64,000 bases of DNA from Blastococcus saxobsidens. GTDB taxonomy: Bacteria > Actinomycetota > Actinomycetes > Mycobacteriales > Geodermatophilaceae. The notes under the pieces are model-generated. The model searched no databases. It was not told the DNA's origin and was given only the letters and a program-made list of their open reading frames with translations. Shown piece by piece: positions 1 through 7,899 of the stretch. A program made the position numbers and the translations under genes. The stretch lies in contig NZ_JAAGWG010000010.1 of the NCBI RefSeq assembly GCF_010682065.1, forward strand, positions 62,001-126,000, read 5' to 3'. Every line of letters begins with the position of its first letter. The stretch's first letter is position 1.

Positions 1-272
1 CCCAGCTCGTCCGGGGTCTCCTCGCCGCCCTCCGGGGCCACCCGGTGCGCCTTGTAGGACGGCAGCGCCTCGACGCGGAACGCCGGGCGCCAGTCGTCGT
101 CCCAGCAGGCCACGAACCGGTCGGGGCCGTGGGTGGTCACCAGCCGGGCGGTCATGTCGAGGAAGCCGCGGACGGCGTTGATCGGCCGCCCGTCCGGCGT
201 GGTGACACTGGTCGGCACGCCGTAGAAGGCCCGGAAGTACAGCGACGCGGCGTCCAGCAGCATGGTGCTCAC
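1..272 (-). CDS. 5'-3' exonuclease (N-terminal part only)
   Basis: The reading frame starts at GTG (272) or ATG (263) and runs off the left edge of the window, so only about 90 residues are seen. The N-terminus [17 protein letters not shown], followed by [14 protein letters not shown] and [10 protein letters not shown], is the opening of the PIN-like FEN/5'-3' exonuclease fold, with the early metal-binding aspartate. This resembles the stand-alone actinobacterial exonuclease (Rv2090 type) rather than DNA polymerase I, but without the C-terminus that choice is an inference. It is divergent from the M24 peptidase at 340, as Rv2090 and Rv2089c (pepE) are neighbours in M. tuberculosis. A TACCGT hexamer lies 8 nt before the GTG. 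Confidence 0.8.
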   Translation of the reverse strand, partial: MSTMLLDAASLYFRAFYGVPTSVTTPDGRPINAVRGFLDMTARLVTTHGPDRFVACWDDDWRPAFRVEALPSYKAHRVAPEGGEETPDEL

Positions 273-327
273 GACGGCGGACGGTAGCCGCCCGGCAACG
301 CGTGCGGGGGATCGCGGGGCGGCTGGC

Positions 328-333
328 TAGTCT
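328..333 (+). promoter_or_regulatory. -10 element of a probable leaderless promoter
   Basis: TAGTCT sits six bases before the GTG at 340, the spacing expected when transcription begins at the start codon. No Shine-Dalgarno sequence is present. Confidence 0.4.
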
Positions 334-339
334 GCGGTT

Positions 340-1485
340 GTGGGAAACCCGACCGCTTCCGGCCCGCTGGTGACCGTCGATCGCGTGCACGCCGCCCGCT
401 CGATCGCCGCGGAGCTGGGCGTGGACCTCCTCGTGCTCACCCCCGGCGCCGACCTGCGCTACCTCTGCGGCTACGACGCCCACGCGATGGAGCGCCTGAC
501 CGCCCTCGCGGTGCCGCGCACCGGTGAGCCGTTCCTGGTGGTGCCCCGGCTGGAGGCGCCGATGGTGGACGCCAGCCCGGCCGGCGCCCTCGGCCTGGAG
601 CTGCTGGCCTGGGACGAGACCGACGACGCGTTCGCCCTCCTCGCCGGCGCGGCGACGGCGCGGCTGGGCTCCTCGCCCATCCGGGTCGCCGTCGGCTCGC
701 GCACCTGGGCCGAGCACACGCTGGGGGTGCAACGTGCGCTGCCCGGTTCCGTGCTCGAGCTGGCGAGCCCGGTGGTCGACCGGCTGCGCATGGTGAAGAC
801 CCCGGCCGAGGTGGAGGAGCTGGCGCTGGCCGGCGCGGCCATCGACCGGGTGCACGCGCGGATGGGGGAGTGGCTCCGGGTGGGGCGCACGGAGGCCGAG
901 GTGGGCGCCGACATCGCCGCCGCGATCCTCGCCGAGGGGCACGTCGGGGTGGACTTCACCATCGTCGGGTCCGGCCCCAACGGGGCCAGCCCGCACCACG
1001 AGCTGTCGGACCGCACGGTGGAGGCCGGCGACGTCGTCGTCGTCGACATCGGCGGGGAGACGGCGACCGGCTACCGGTCGGACTGCACCCGCACCTACGT
1101 GGTCGGCGGGAGCGCATCGGCCGACGTCGCGGAGTGGTACGGCGTGCTGCACGCCGCCCAGCTGGCGGCGACGGCGGCCGTGCGGCCGGGGGTCACGGCC
1201 GAGCAGATCGACGCCGCGGCCCGGGAGGTCATCGCCGACGCCGGGTTCGGCGAGTACTTCATCCACCGCACCGGCCACGGCATCGGCCTCGACTCCCACG
1301 AGGCGCCCTACATCGTGGCGGGCAACGACCTGCCGCTGGAACCCGGCATGGCGTTCTCCGTCGAGCCGGGCATCTACCTGCCCGGTCGCTGCGGCGCCCG
1401 CATCGAGGACATCGTGGTCTGCACCGACGACGGCGTCCGCGTCCTCAACAACGGCCCCCGTGAGCTCGTCGAACTCCCCGGCTGA
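340..1485 (+). CDS. pepE: M24 family Xaa-Pro dipeptidase/aminopeptidase
   Basis: This is a 381-residue metallopeptidase of the pita-bread (M24) fold that removes residues next to proline in peptides, in the cytoplasm. The N-terminal creatinase-like domain covers about residues 1-150. The catalytic domain follows with all five metal ligands visible: D236 (VVDIGG), D248 (SDCTRTY), H313 (HRTGHGIG), E342 (SVEPGIY) and E356 (RIEDI). The GTG start at 340 is six bases after a TAGTCT hexamer and has no ribosome site, suggesting a leaderless mRNA. The gene overlaps the next one by 26 bases, so the two are probably co-transcribed. The symbol rests on resemblance to mycobacterial PepE and on the adjacent exonuclease. 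Confidence 0.88.
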   Translation: MGNPTASGPLVTVDRVHAARSIAAELGVDLLVLTPGADLRYLCGYDAHAMERLTALAVPRTGEPFLVVPRLEAPMVDASPAGALGLELLAWDETDDAFALLAGAATARLGSSPIRVAVGSRTWAEHTLGVQRALPGSVLELASPVVDRLRMVKTPAEVEELALAGAAIDRVHARMGEWLRVGRTEAEVGADIAAAILAEGHVGVDFTIVGSGPNGASPHHELSDRTVEAGDVVVVDIGGETATGYRSDCTRTYVVGGSASADVAEWYGVLHAAQLAATAAVRPGVTAEQIDAAAREVIADAGFGEYFIHRTGHGIGLDSHEAPYIVAGNDLPLEPGMAFSVEPGIYLPGRCGARIEDIVVCTDDGVRVLNNGPRELVELPG

Positions 1486-1936
1486 GGCCGGGGGAGCCGC
1501 CGCCATCGACGTCGACCGGGCGCTGATGGCGACGCTGGCCCGCGACGGGCGGGCCAGCTTCACCGAGCTCGCCGAGCGGGTCGGGCTGTCGGTGTCGGCG
1601 GTGCACCAGCGGGTGCGCCGGCTGGAGCAGCGCGGGCTGATCACCGGCTACCGGGCGACGCTGGACGCCACGCAGCTCGGGCTGCCGCTGACCGCCTTCG
1701 TGTCGATCACCCCGACCGATTCCCAGACCGACGACGCTCCGGCTCTGCTGGCGCACCTGTCCGCGATCGAGGAGTGCCACGCGGTGGCCGGGGTGGAGAG
1801 CTACATCCTCAAGGTGCGGGTGGCCTCGCCCGACGCCCTGGAGGCGCTGCTCAAGGAGATCCGCTCGGCGGCCAACGTCACCACCCGGACGGCGGTCGTC
1901 CTCTCGACCTCCTACGAGGACCGCCCACCGATCTGA
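1460..1936 (+). CDS. Lrp/AsnC family transcriptional regulator
   Basis: A 158-residue protein with the two-domain Lrp/AsnC layout. A winged helix-turn-helix lies at about residues 18-65 (DRALMATLARDGRASFTELA, then VSAVHQRVRRLEQRGLITGY). A RAM/AsnC ligand-binding domain follows at about 75-150 (AFVSITP, GVESYILKVRV). Such proteins bind small amino-acid effectors and act as oligomers. The GTG start lies inside the end of the peptidase gene, implying translational coupling, which suggests a link with peptide or amino-acid metabolism. The ligand cannot be read from sequence. The gene ends 24 bases before the SOS box of the next gene. Confidence 0.88.
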   Translation: MSSSNSPAEAGGAAAIDVDRALMATLARDGRASFTELAERVGLSVSAVHQRVRRLEQRGLITGYRATLDATQLGLPLTAFVSITPTDSQTDDAPALLAHLSAIEECHAVAGVESYILKVRVASPDALEALLKEIRSAANVTTRTAVVLSTSYEDRPPI

Positions 1937-1959
1937 GCCGCGGCGGGGTGGACAACCGT

Positions 1960-1975
1960 TCGAACACATGTTCGG
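1960..1975 (+). promoter_or_regulatory. SOS box (LexA operator)
   Basis: TCGAACACATGTTCGG matches the actinobacterial/mycobacterial LexA palindrome (TCGAAC, four bases, GTTCGA) at all but the last base. It lies 8 bases before the ATG of the radical SAM gene. From memory, Rv2578c of M. tuberculosis belongs to the published LexA regulon, so gene and site agree. Confidence 0.8.
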
Positions 1976-1983
1976 ATGGGTGC

Positions 1984-4152
1984 ATGCGGTGGGAAGCGCA
2001 GCGGCTCGACCTCGAGGACACCTCGGCGCTGCCGGGCATGCCGACGATCCGCGGCCTGCTCCGCAGCGTTCAGGTACCGGAGTTCCCCGGGTTGACCTTC
2101 CACGAGGTCCGGTCCAAGAGCGCGCTCAACGCCGTTCCCGGTGATTCGGCCATGCCGTTCCCGTACACGATCAACCCGTATCGGGGCTGCAGTCATTCGT
2201 GTGTCTACTGCGTGTCAGGCGATACCCGGGTATTGATGGCCGACGGTACCCAGTGCCGCATCGCGGACCTCCGGGTCGGCGACCGCATCATCGGAACGGA
2301 GAAGCGCGGGACGTACCGCCACTACGTGACGACGGAGGTGCTGGCTCATTGGTCCACGGTCAAGCCGGCATTCCGGGTGGCGCTCGGGGACGGGACGGAG
2401 ATCGTGGCGAGCGGGGATCACCGCTTCCTCACCGGACGCGGTTGGAAGCACGTCACCGGTTCGATGAGCGGTGCGGACCGGCGACCCTTCTTGACCACCA
2501 ACGACACGCTGCTCGGCTTCGGCCGGTCCTCCGTCGATGTCCCGAAATGCGCGGAGTACCGCAATGGGTACCTGACCGGCATGGTGCGTGGGGACGCCCA
2601 CGTGAAGACCTACCGCTATCAGCGGCCCGGCGGGGCGCATGGAGACGTGCACCGGTTTCGGTTGGCGCTGGCGGACCCTCAGGGGCTGGCGCGCAGTCGG
2701 CAGTACCTCTTGAAGGAAGGGGTGCCCACCGTCGAGTTCGACTTCTCACCTGTGACGAGCAATCGCCGCGCGATGCGAGCCATCCGCACGTCGGCCGCCG
2801 CCGCCGTCCAGCGGGTCAGAGAACTCGTCGAGTGGCCGGAGAAACCCTCCGATGCGTGGCGCCGCGGCTTCCTCGCGGGAATCTTCGATGCGGAAGGAAG
2901 CCGCAGTCGAGGAGTTCTCCGGATCAGCAACGCCGATGACAATATGCTCGCGTACACCCAGGATTCGTTCTCTGCATTCGGCTTCGATTCGGTCCTCGAG
3001 GATCCGGGCTTGGCCAATCGCGTCAGGACCGTGCGTCTCCGAGGGGGCCTTCGCGAGCATCTCCGATTCATCCACCTGGTCGACCCGGCCATTCGACGCA
3101 AGTGCGGACTGGAGGGCATCGCGGTAAAGAGCGACGCCGACCTCCGCGTCCGCAGCATCGAAGATCTCGGTGTCGAGATGCCGATGTTCGACATCACCAC
3201 GGGCACCGGTGACTTCGTCGCCAACGGCGTCATCAGCCACAACTGCTTCGCGCGCCGCACGCACGAGTGGCTGGAGTTCGACTCGGGCAGGGACTTCGAC
3301 ACCCAGGTCGTGGTGAAGACCAACCTCGTCGACGTGCTGCGCAAGGAGCTGGCCCGCGCGTCGTGGCAACGGGAACACGTGGCGCTCGGTACGAACACCG
3401 ATCCGTACCAGCGCGCCGAGGGCCGCTACCGGCTGATGCCCGGCGTCATCACAGCGCTGGCGGACTCCGGCACCCCGTTCTCCATCCTGACGAAAGGCAC
3501 CCTGCTCCGCCGGGACGTCCCGCTGCTCACGAAGGCGGCCGGACAGGTCCCGGTCGGGCTGGGCGTCTCCATGGCCATCTGGGACGACGAGCTGCACGCC
3601 GCCCTGGAACCGGGCGTCCCCGCGCCCCGCGCCCGCCTCGACCTCGTCCGCGCCCTGACCGAGGCGGGCCTGCCGTGCGGGGTGTTCCTCGCCCCCGTCC
3701 TGCCCGGGCTCACCGACGACGAGGCGAGCCTCGACGCGGCCATCGGCGCGATCGCGGCCGCCGGGGCCACCGGCGTCACCGTCATCCCGCTGCACCTCCG
3801 CCCCGGCGCCCGCGAGTGGTTCATGGCCTGGCTGGCCGGTGCGCACCCCGAGCTGGTCCCGCGCTACGAGCGGCTCTACGCGCGTCGCGCCTACGTGCCG
3901 GCGGAGTACCGCAGCTGGCTCTCCCGGCGCGTGGCGCCGCTGCTGGCGCGGCACGGCCTGGACCGCCGCTCGGGCGGCGCCGCGCGGCAGATCGACGGGC
4001 CGATCGCCACCGGGGTGCCCGGCGACGAGGAGGTCGGCTTCCCGGACGGCAGCCTGCCGACCGGAGGCCTGCCCGGCGTCCGCCCTCCCTGGGCACCGCG
4101 ACCAGAACCCCAGCCGCCCGACGAGGTGCCCGAGCAGCTGAGCCTGCTGTGA
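1984..4152 (+). CDS. Rv2578c-family radical SAM protein, intein-containing precursor
   Basis: The precursor has 722 residues. Removing the intein (residues 76-420) leaves a mature protein of 377, close to the usual family size. The radical SAM motif is split: C69 and C73 lie before the intein (RGCSHSCVY) and the third cluster cysteine is C421, the first residue after it, giving CxxxCxxC only after splicing. Downstream are NTDPYQRAEGRYRLM and SILTKGTLLRRD, typical of the spore-photoproduct-lyase-like branch. The biochemical role of this family is unknown. ATG 1984 is chosen because it begins the conserved MRWEAQRL start; an in-frame extension upstream would cross the Lrp gene. An SOS box at 1960-1975 implies induction by DNA damage. 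The C-terminal tail is low-complexity, rich in proline and glycine. Confidence 0.9.
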   Translation: MRWEAQRLDLEDTSALPGMPTIRGLLRSVQVPEFPGLTFHEVRSKSALNAVPGDSAMPFPYTINPYRGCSHSCVYCVSGDTRVLMADGTQCRIADLRVGDRIIGTEKRGTYRHYVTTEVLAHWSTVKPAFRVALGDGTEIVASGDHRFLTGRGWKHVTGSMSGADRRPFLTTNDTLLGFGRSSVDVPKCAEYRNGYLTGMVRGDAHVKTYRYQRPGGAHGDVHRFRLALADPQGLARSRQYLLKEGVPTVEFDFSPVTSNRRAMRAIRTSAAAAVQRVRELVEWPEKPSDAWRRGFLAGIFDAEGSRSRGVLRISNADDNMLAYTQDSFSAFGFDSVLEDPGLANRVRTVRLRGGLREHLRFIHLVDPAIRRKCGLEGIAVKSDADLRVRSIEDLGVEMPMFDITTGTGDFVANGVISHNCFARRTHEWLEFDSGRDFDTQVVVKTNLVDVLRKELARASWQREHVALGTNTDPYQRAEGRYRLMPGVITALADSGTPFSILTKGTLLRRDVPLLTKAAGQVPVGLGVSMAIWDDELHAALEPGVPAPRARLDLVRALTEAGLPCGVFLAPVLPGLTDDEASLDAAIGAIAAAGATGVTVIPLHLRPGAREWFMAWLAGAHPELVPRYERLYARRAYVPAEYRSWLSRRVAPLLARHGLDRRSGGAARQIDGPIATGVPGDEEVGFPDGSLPTGGLPGVRPPWAPRPEPQPPDEVPEQLSLL
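2209..3243 (+). mobile_element. Intein with LAGLIDADG homing endonuclease domain
   Basis: A 345-residue in-frame insertion begins with Cys1 (CVSGDTRVLMADG, block A). Block B contains ASGDHRFLT, with His71. It ends with MFDITTGTGDFVANG then VISHN, that is penultimate His and terminal Asn, followed by extein Cys+1. Every residue needed for class 1 splicing is present. Two LAGLIDADG helices are visible between the splicing blocks: a degenerate LTGMVRGDAHV at intein residue 122 and LAGIFDAEGS at 222. Both keep an acidic residue, so the endonuclease may be active. Parts of the insertion have visibly lower GC and less biased third positions than the flanking extein (for example 2940-3010), which suggests horizontal acquisition. 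It interrupts the Fe-S motif exactly at the third cysteine. Confidence 0.93.
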
Positions 4153-4159
4153 GCGCCGG

Positions 4160-5014
4160 TCAGCCGGCGAGGCGGCCGGCGCGCGCGGTCCGGGACACCG
4201 TGCGCTCCGCCCGCACCACACCGCGGGCGGAGACCGGGGGAGCGCCGGCCGCCAGGGCCAGCCGCCGGTAGGAGTCGTAGGAGAGCCGGCGGTAGTCCGC
4301 TGCGAGCTGCTCCACCGCCTCACGGCGCGAGGGCGTGACAGTGGCACGCAGGTGCCCCACCGTGCTGCGCACGTGCTTGGTGAACGTCGCCTGCAGCGCC
4401 TGGGAGGACAGCCGGCCGCCGATGCGCGAGTCCAGCCCAGGACCACGGCGCAGCGCGGGCAGCACCCAGGGGCTCGCGGCCAGCGCCGGGAACCGGTCCC
4501 GGCAGGCCTCCCACGCGTGCCAGGCCGTGAGCGCTCCCGGCACCGCCCACTCGCCGTCGTCGGTGGAGAGGAGCAGCCGCCGGGACGTGACGCGCACCTG
4601 GTCCCGCCGCAACGACCGGAAGACCCCGACCGGGGCCGGCCACCCCAGGGCCAGGGCGCACCACGCGACCGAACGGAGGTGCTCCGGGTCGTCGCCGCGC
4701 AGCTGGGTCAGCGGGCGGAGGTCGAGCGCCACCGGGTCCGGCTCCGGCGTCGCGGGCAGCGGGAGCGCCAGGCCGCCGTACCGGGCGACCTTGCTGTAGA
4801 GCGCCACGGTGGCGGGCTTCCACTCGCGGACCTGCGCGACGGCGTCCAGCCCACCGGCCGCCAGGTCGTCGGGACCGAGGTCGAGTTCGAGTGCGGCGTC
4901 CACCAGCCGGCGCCACTGCGGTTCGTAGCCGGAGGGCGGGGTGATCCGGCTCCACGCCGACGGCGGCGGAGGGGCCGGCATCTCGGGCAACGGCTGCTGC
5001 CAGGCACGTGCCAT
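4160..5014 (-). CDS. Uncharacterised protein with tyrosine-recombinase-like outline
   Basis: I do not recognise this 284-residue protein with certainty. Residues 1-30 are proline-rich. About 35-85 look like an all-helical core-binding domain (PATVALYSKVARYGG). About 108-175 resemble the start of a tyrosine-recombinase catalytic domain: LRSVAWCALALGWPAPVGVF, then a SLRRDQVRVTSRRLLLS strand pair. The canonical H-x-x-R and GH motifs are missing, although YDSYRRLALAAG near the C-terminus has candidate tyrosines, so any catalysis is doubtful. ATG 5014 is supported by a TAGTAT hexamer six bases upstream (leaderless). A copy of an 18-bp repeat found three times in the window abuts that hexamer. The gene converges on the radical SAM gene, 7 bases away. 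Confidence 0.6.
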   Translation of the reverse strand: MARAWQQPLPEMPAPPPPSAWSRITPPSGYEPQWRRLVDAALELDLGPDDLAAGGLDAVAQVREWKPATVALYSKVARYGGLALPLPATPEPDPVALDLRPLTQLRGDDPEHLRSVAWCALALGWPAPVGVFRSLRRDQVRVTSRRLLLSTDDGEWAVPGALTAWHAWEACRDRFPALAASPWVLPALRRGPGLDSRIGGRLSSQALQATFTKHVRSTVGHLRATVTPSRREAVEQLAADYRRLSYDSYRRLALAAGAPPVSARGVVRAERTVSRTARAGRLAG

Positions 5015-5020
5015 GGACGA

Positions 5021-5026
5021 ATACTA
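5021..5026 (-). promoter_or_regulatory. -10 element of a probable leaderless promoter
   Basis: On the minus strand TAGTAT lies six bases before the ATG at 5014. Its first T is the last base of repeat copy 1, so the repeat occupies the -35/spacer region. Confidence 0.45.
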
Positions 5027-5043
5027 CCGTTATCCCCAACAAC
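5026..5043 (-). repeat. 18-bp intergenic repeat, copy 1
   Basis: On the minus strand the sequence is GTTGTTGGGGATAACGGT. It is identical to copies at 23462-23479 and 42445-42462. Flanking bases do not match, so the unit is this 18-mer. Here it overlaps by one base the -10 hexamer of the minus-strand gene starting at 5014. Confidence 0.9.
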
Positions 5044-5229
5044 AATGCGATCCCTGCTTGGCGTCACCTGCCGAGAGCAGAGTCACGGGCGCCCTGCGGG
5101 CGCCAGCAGCAACGCCGGGGGGCTTCCCCGGCGCCGGGCCGGCACCGGATGAGCGGGATCTCAACCCACGGGGTGAGCCCGCTGCCCGCACGACTGCGCT
5201 CCGGTCCCGCACTCGCAGATCATGGACGC

Positions 5230-6381
5230 GTGCGAACCGTGGGCGTCGAGGAAGAGCTGCTGGTCGTCGATGCGACCGGCCGCCCGGTGCCCAAGGGGCC
5301 GGAAGCCCTGGCCATCGCCGCGCGGACCGGCGAGGGCGAGGACGTCGAGCAGCACGACCGCGCCGAGCGCGGGGAGGCCGACACCCCGGACACCGCGCAC
5401 CTCATGCCGGAGCTCAAGGCGCAGCAGCTCGAGCTCGGCACCGCCGTCTGCGGAACGCTCGACGAGGTGGGACGGGAGCTCCGGTACTGGCGGAGTCGCG
5501 CCGATGCCGCGGCGACCGCTGTCGGCGCCCGCGTCGCGGCGCTGGCCACCTCGCCGGTGGCCGTGGAGCCGGTGCCGACCGAGGGGGAGCGGTACGCCCG
5601 CCTCGAGGCCGCCTTCGGGCAGACCGCCCGGGACGTGCTCACCTGCGGCTGCCACGTGCACGTCTCGGTCGAGGACGACGAGGAGGGCGTGGACGTCCTC
5701 AACCGGATCCGCGTCTGGCTGCCGGTCCTGACGGCGATCAGCGCGAACTCGCCGTTCTGGCGCGGCAACGACACCGCCTACGCCAGCTTCCGGTCCCAGG
5801 TGTGGCACCGGTGGCCCTCCGCCGGCCCGAACGGCCCGTTCGCCGATGCCGCGGACTACCACCGGCTGGTCGACGACGTCCTCGCCACCGGGACGGTCCT
5901 GGACACCGGCATGGTCTATTTCGACGCCCGCCTGTCTGCCAAGTGGCCGACCGTCGAGGTGCGCACCGCCGACGTCGTCCTCCGGGTGGAGGATGCCGTC
6001 ACCCTCGCCGGCCTGGTCCGCGGCCTGGTGGAGACGGCGGCGCGCGACGCCCGGGCCGGTGGCGCCGCACCGGACATGCGCCCGGAGGTGCTGCGCCTGG
6101 CCGCGTGGCGGGCCGGCCGCTCCGGACTGGCCGACGACCTGGTCCACCCGCGCACCGGGCGCCCCGCCCCGGCCGCCGACGTCCTGGGTGACCTGCTGGA
6201 GCACGTCCGCCCCGCGCTGGCCGACGCCGGTGACGAGCGGGTCGTCGACGGCGGCCTGACGGCGCTGCTGGCCCGGGGCACCGGCGCCGACCTGCAACGC
6301 CGCGTGCACCAGGAGACCGGCGAGCTCACCGCGGTGGTGCGCGCCGCCGTCGCCGTGACCAACGGCGAGGACCCGAGCTGA
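5230..6381 (+). CDS. Carboxylate-amine ligase, GCS2 family (YbdK-like)
   Basis: About 383 residues of the glutamate-cysteine ligase type 2 family: VGVEEELLVVDATGRPV at the N-terminus, then LKAQQLELGTAVC, LTCGCHVHVSVED (metal/ATP-binding region), LPVLTAISANSPFWRG, and AKWPTVEVRTADV. Members couple ATP hydrolysis to forming an amide bond between a carboxylate and an amine. True glutathione synthesis is unlikely in an actinobacterium that should use mycothiol, so the substrate is open. I place the start at GTG 5230, where homology begins. An ATG at 5149 in the same frame would add 27 residues. No good ribosome site supports either. The gene is divergent from the recombinase-like gene. Confidence 0.85.
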   Translation: MRTVGVEEELLVVDATGRPVPKGPEALAIAARTGEGEDVEQHDRAERGEADTPDTAHLMPELKAQQLELGTAVCGTLDEVGRELRYWRSRADAAATAVGARVAALATSPVAVEPVPTEGERYARLEAAFGQTARDVLTCGCHVHVSVEDDEEGVDVLNRIRVWLPVLTAISANSPFWRGNDTAYASFRSQVWHRWPSAGPNGPFADAADYHRLVDDVLATGTVLDTGMVYFDARLSAKWPTVEVRTADVVLRVEDAVTLAGLVRGLVETAARDARAGGAAPDMRPEVLRLAAWRAGRSGLADDLVHPRTGRPAPAADVLGDLLEHVRPALADAGDERVVDGGLTALLARGTGADLQRRVHQETGELTAVVRAAVAVTNGEDPS

Positions 6382-6444
6382 CCGCAGGCGGCCCCACGGG
6401 TCACCCGGCAGTGCGCCGGGGCGGCGGGCGGCAGGGGCACCCGC

Positions 6445-6450
6445 TAGATT
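6445..6450 (+). promoter_or_regulatory. -10 element of a probable leaderless promoter
   Basis: TAGATT lies seven bases before the ATG at 6458, and no Shine-Dalgarno sequence is present. Confidence 0.4.
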
Positions 6451-6457
6451 CCGCGCC

Positions 6458-7315
6458 ATGCACACGGTGAGCTGGCGAGACGTGGTCCGGCCAGGGCTGT
6501 ACGGCCCGAGACCCGATCCCCGCGACCGGCCCTACCGGTTCGTCATCCGCATCGCGCTGGTCGTGTTCCGGCTGTTCCGCTTCCGGTTCGACGTCCGCGG
6601 CTCGCAGCACGTGCCGGTCACCGGTGGCGCGATCATCTGCAGCAACCACGTCAGCTACTTCGACTTCACCTACCTCGGGCTGGCCGCGCTGCCCCAGCAC
6701 CGCCTGGTCCGGTTCATGGCCAAGAAGGCGGTGTTCGACAACGGCGTGGCCGGACCGTTCATGCGCGCGATGCGACACATCCCGGTCGACCGGAAGGCCG
6801 GATCGGCCGCCTTCGAGGCGGCGGTCCGCGCCCTCAAGGACGGCGAGGTCGTCGGCATCTTCCCCGAGGCGACGATCAGCACCAGCTTCACCGTGAAGGA
6901 CCTCAAGGCCGGCGCCGCGCGCATGGCCATCGACGCCGGCGTGCCGATCATCCCGGCTGCGGTCTGGGGCGGGCACCGGGTCGCCACCCGGAACCGCAAG
7001 GTCGCGTGGCGGCGCGGCATCCCCGTCACCGTGATCGTCGGGGACCCCCTCGTCCCGCAGCCGGGCGAGAAGATCCCGGCCCTGATGCAGCGGACGCGGG
7101 AGGCGATGGAGGCGCTCCTCGACGAGGCGCAGCGCACCTATCCCGACCAGCCGGTCGACGGTGAGGGCTGGTGGCAGCCGGCCCACCTGGGCGGCACCGC
7201 CCCCACGCCTGCCGAGGCAGCCGTCGGCGACGCCGCCCGGGCGGCCGGCGAGGTGGTGAAGAAGCGCCGGAAGTCGCCGCTGCAGCGGGTGACCAGCCGT
7301 CTGCGGCGCCGCTGA
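6458..7315 (+). CDS. 1-acyl-sn-glycerol-3-phosphate acyltransferase (PlsC-like)
   Basis: A 285-residue member of the lysophospholipid acyltransferase family, which transfers an acyl chain onto lysophosphatidate at the inner face of the membrane. The catalytic block is NHVSYFDF (His-x4-Asp) at about residues 68-75. The substrate-binding block is GIFPEATIS at about 135, with alanine where many relatives have glycine, a variant often seen in actinobacteria. A hydrophobic stretch, RIALVVFRLFRFRF, near residue 30 may contact the membrane. The C-terminal 50 residues are basic and end in RKSPLQRVTSRLRRR, which could also help membrane binding. The gene stands alone on the plus strand and converges on a GNAT gene. 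Confidence 0.86.
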   Translation: MHTVSWRDVVRPGLYGPRPDPRDRPYRFVIRIALVVFRLFRFRFDVRGSQHVPVTGGAIICSNHVSYFDFTYLGLAALPQHRLVRFMAKKAVFDNGVAGPFMRAMRHIPVDRKAGSAAFEAAVRALKDGEVVGIFPEATISTSFTVKDLKAGAARMAIDAGVPIIPAAVWGGHRVATRNRKVAWRRGIPVTVIVGDPLVPQPGEKIPALMQRTREAMEALLDEAQRTYPDQPVDGEGWWQPAHLGGTAPTPAEAAVGDAARAAGEVVKKRRKSPLQRVTSRLRRR

Positions 7316-7333
7316 GGCGTCGCACCGCAGCGG

Positions 7334-7861
7334 TCAGTCGACGACGTCCGGCGCCATGAGCCGGAAGGCCTCCAGCTCGACGCCGTACCACCGGCACATG
7401 CGGCCCAGCGGCTCCATGCCCAGCCGCCGGCACACGCCCATCGAAGCCTCGTTGCCCGGCCGCACGACGGCGTAGACCTCGGGCAGCCCCAGGCCGAAGG
7501 CCCGGTCGATCACCGCCCGGGCCGCCTCGGTCGCATAGCCGTGGCCCCACGAGTCGGGGTGGAGGTGCCAGCCGATCTCGACCTCGCCCACGCCGTGGGG
7601 CAGGGGCTTGAGCAGCAGCGTCCCGCCGGGCACCCCGTCGGGCCGTTCCACCGCCCAGCAGCCGAAGCGCTCATCGGTCCGGTGGACGCCCTGCCAGCGG
7701 GTCACCAGCTCCGGCAGCGAGACGGTCGGCGGCCCGCCGAGCCAGCGCGTGACCTCCTCCCGGCCGTAGATGTCGGCCAGGCGCGCCAGGTCGGCAGGGG
7801 AGGTGGTCCACGGGCGCAACCGCAGCCGGCCGGTGCACAGCAGCTCGCCTTCGCCTCCCAT
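7334..7861 (-). CDS. GNAT family N-acetyltransferase (RimJ/RimL type)
   Basis: A 175-residue protein with the GNAT fold: TGRLRLRPWTTSPADLARLADIYG at the start, GEVEIGWHLHPDSWGHGYATEAARAVID carrying the acetyl-CoA pyrophosphate loop (around HGYATEA), and VVRPGNEASMGVCRRLGM at the end. This layout is typical of the RimJ/RimL and Acetyltransf_3 group, which acetylates protein N-termini or small amines. The acceptor cannot be deduced. It ends 18 bases from the acyltransferase, to which it is convergent. Confidence 0.85.
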   Translation of the reverse strand: MGGEGELLCTGRLRLRPWTTSPADLARLADIYGREEVTRWLGGPPTVSLPELVTRWQGVHRTDERFGCWAVERPDGVPGGTLLLKPLPHGVGEVEIGWHLHPDSWGHGYATEAARAVIDRAFGLGLPEVYAVVRPGNEASMGVCRRLGMEPLGRMCRWYGVELEAFRLMAPDVVD

Positions 7862-7899
7862 CCGGAAGGGCTACCGCCGGACCCGCACGGCAAACATGC

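Noticed and set aside
5026-5043. The 18-bp repeat as a DnaA box or origin element
   Set aside because: It contains TTATCCCCA, one base from the E. coli DnaA box, but copies are single and far apart, and there is no dnaA/dnaN neighbourhood or AT-rich unwinding region.
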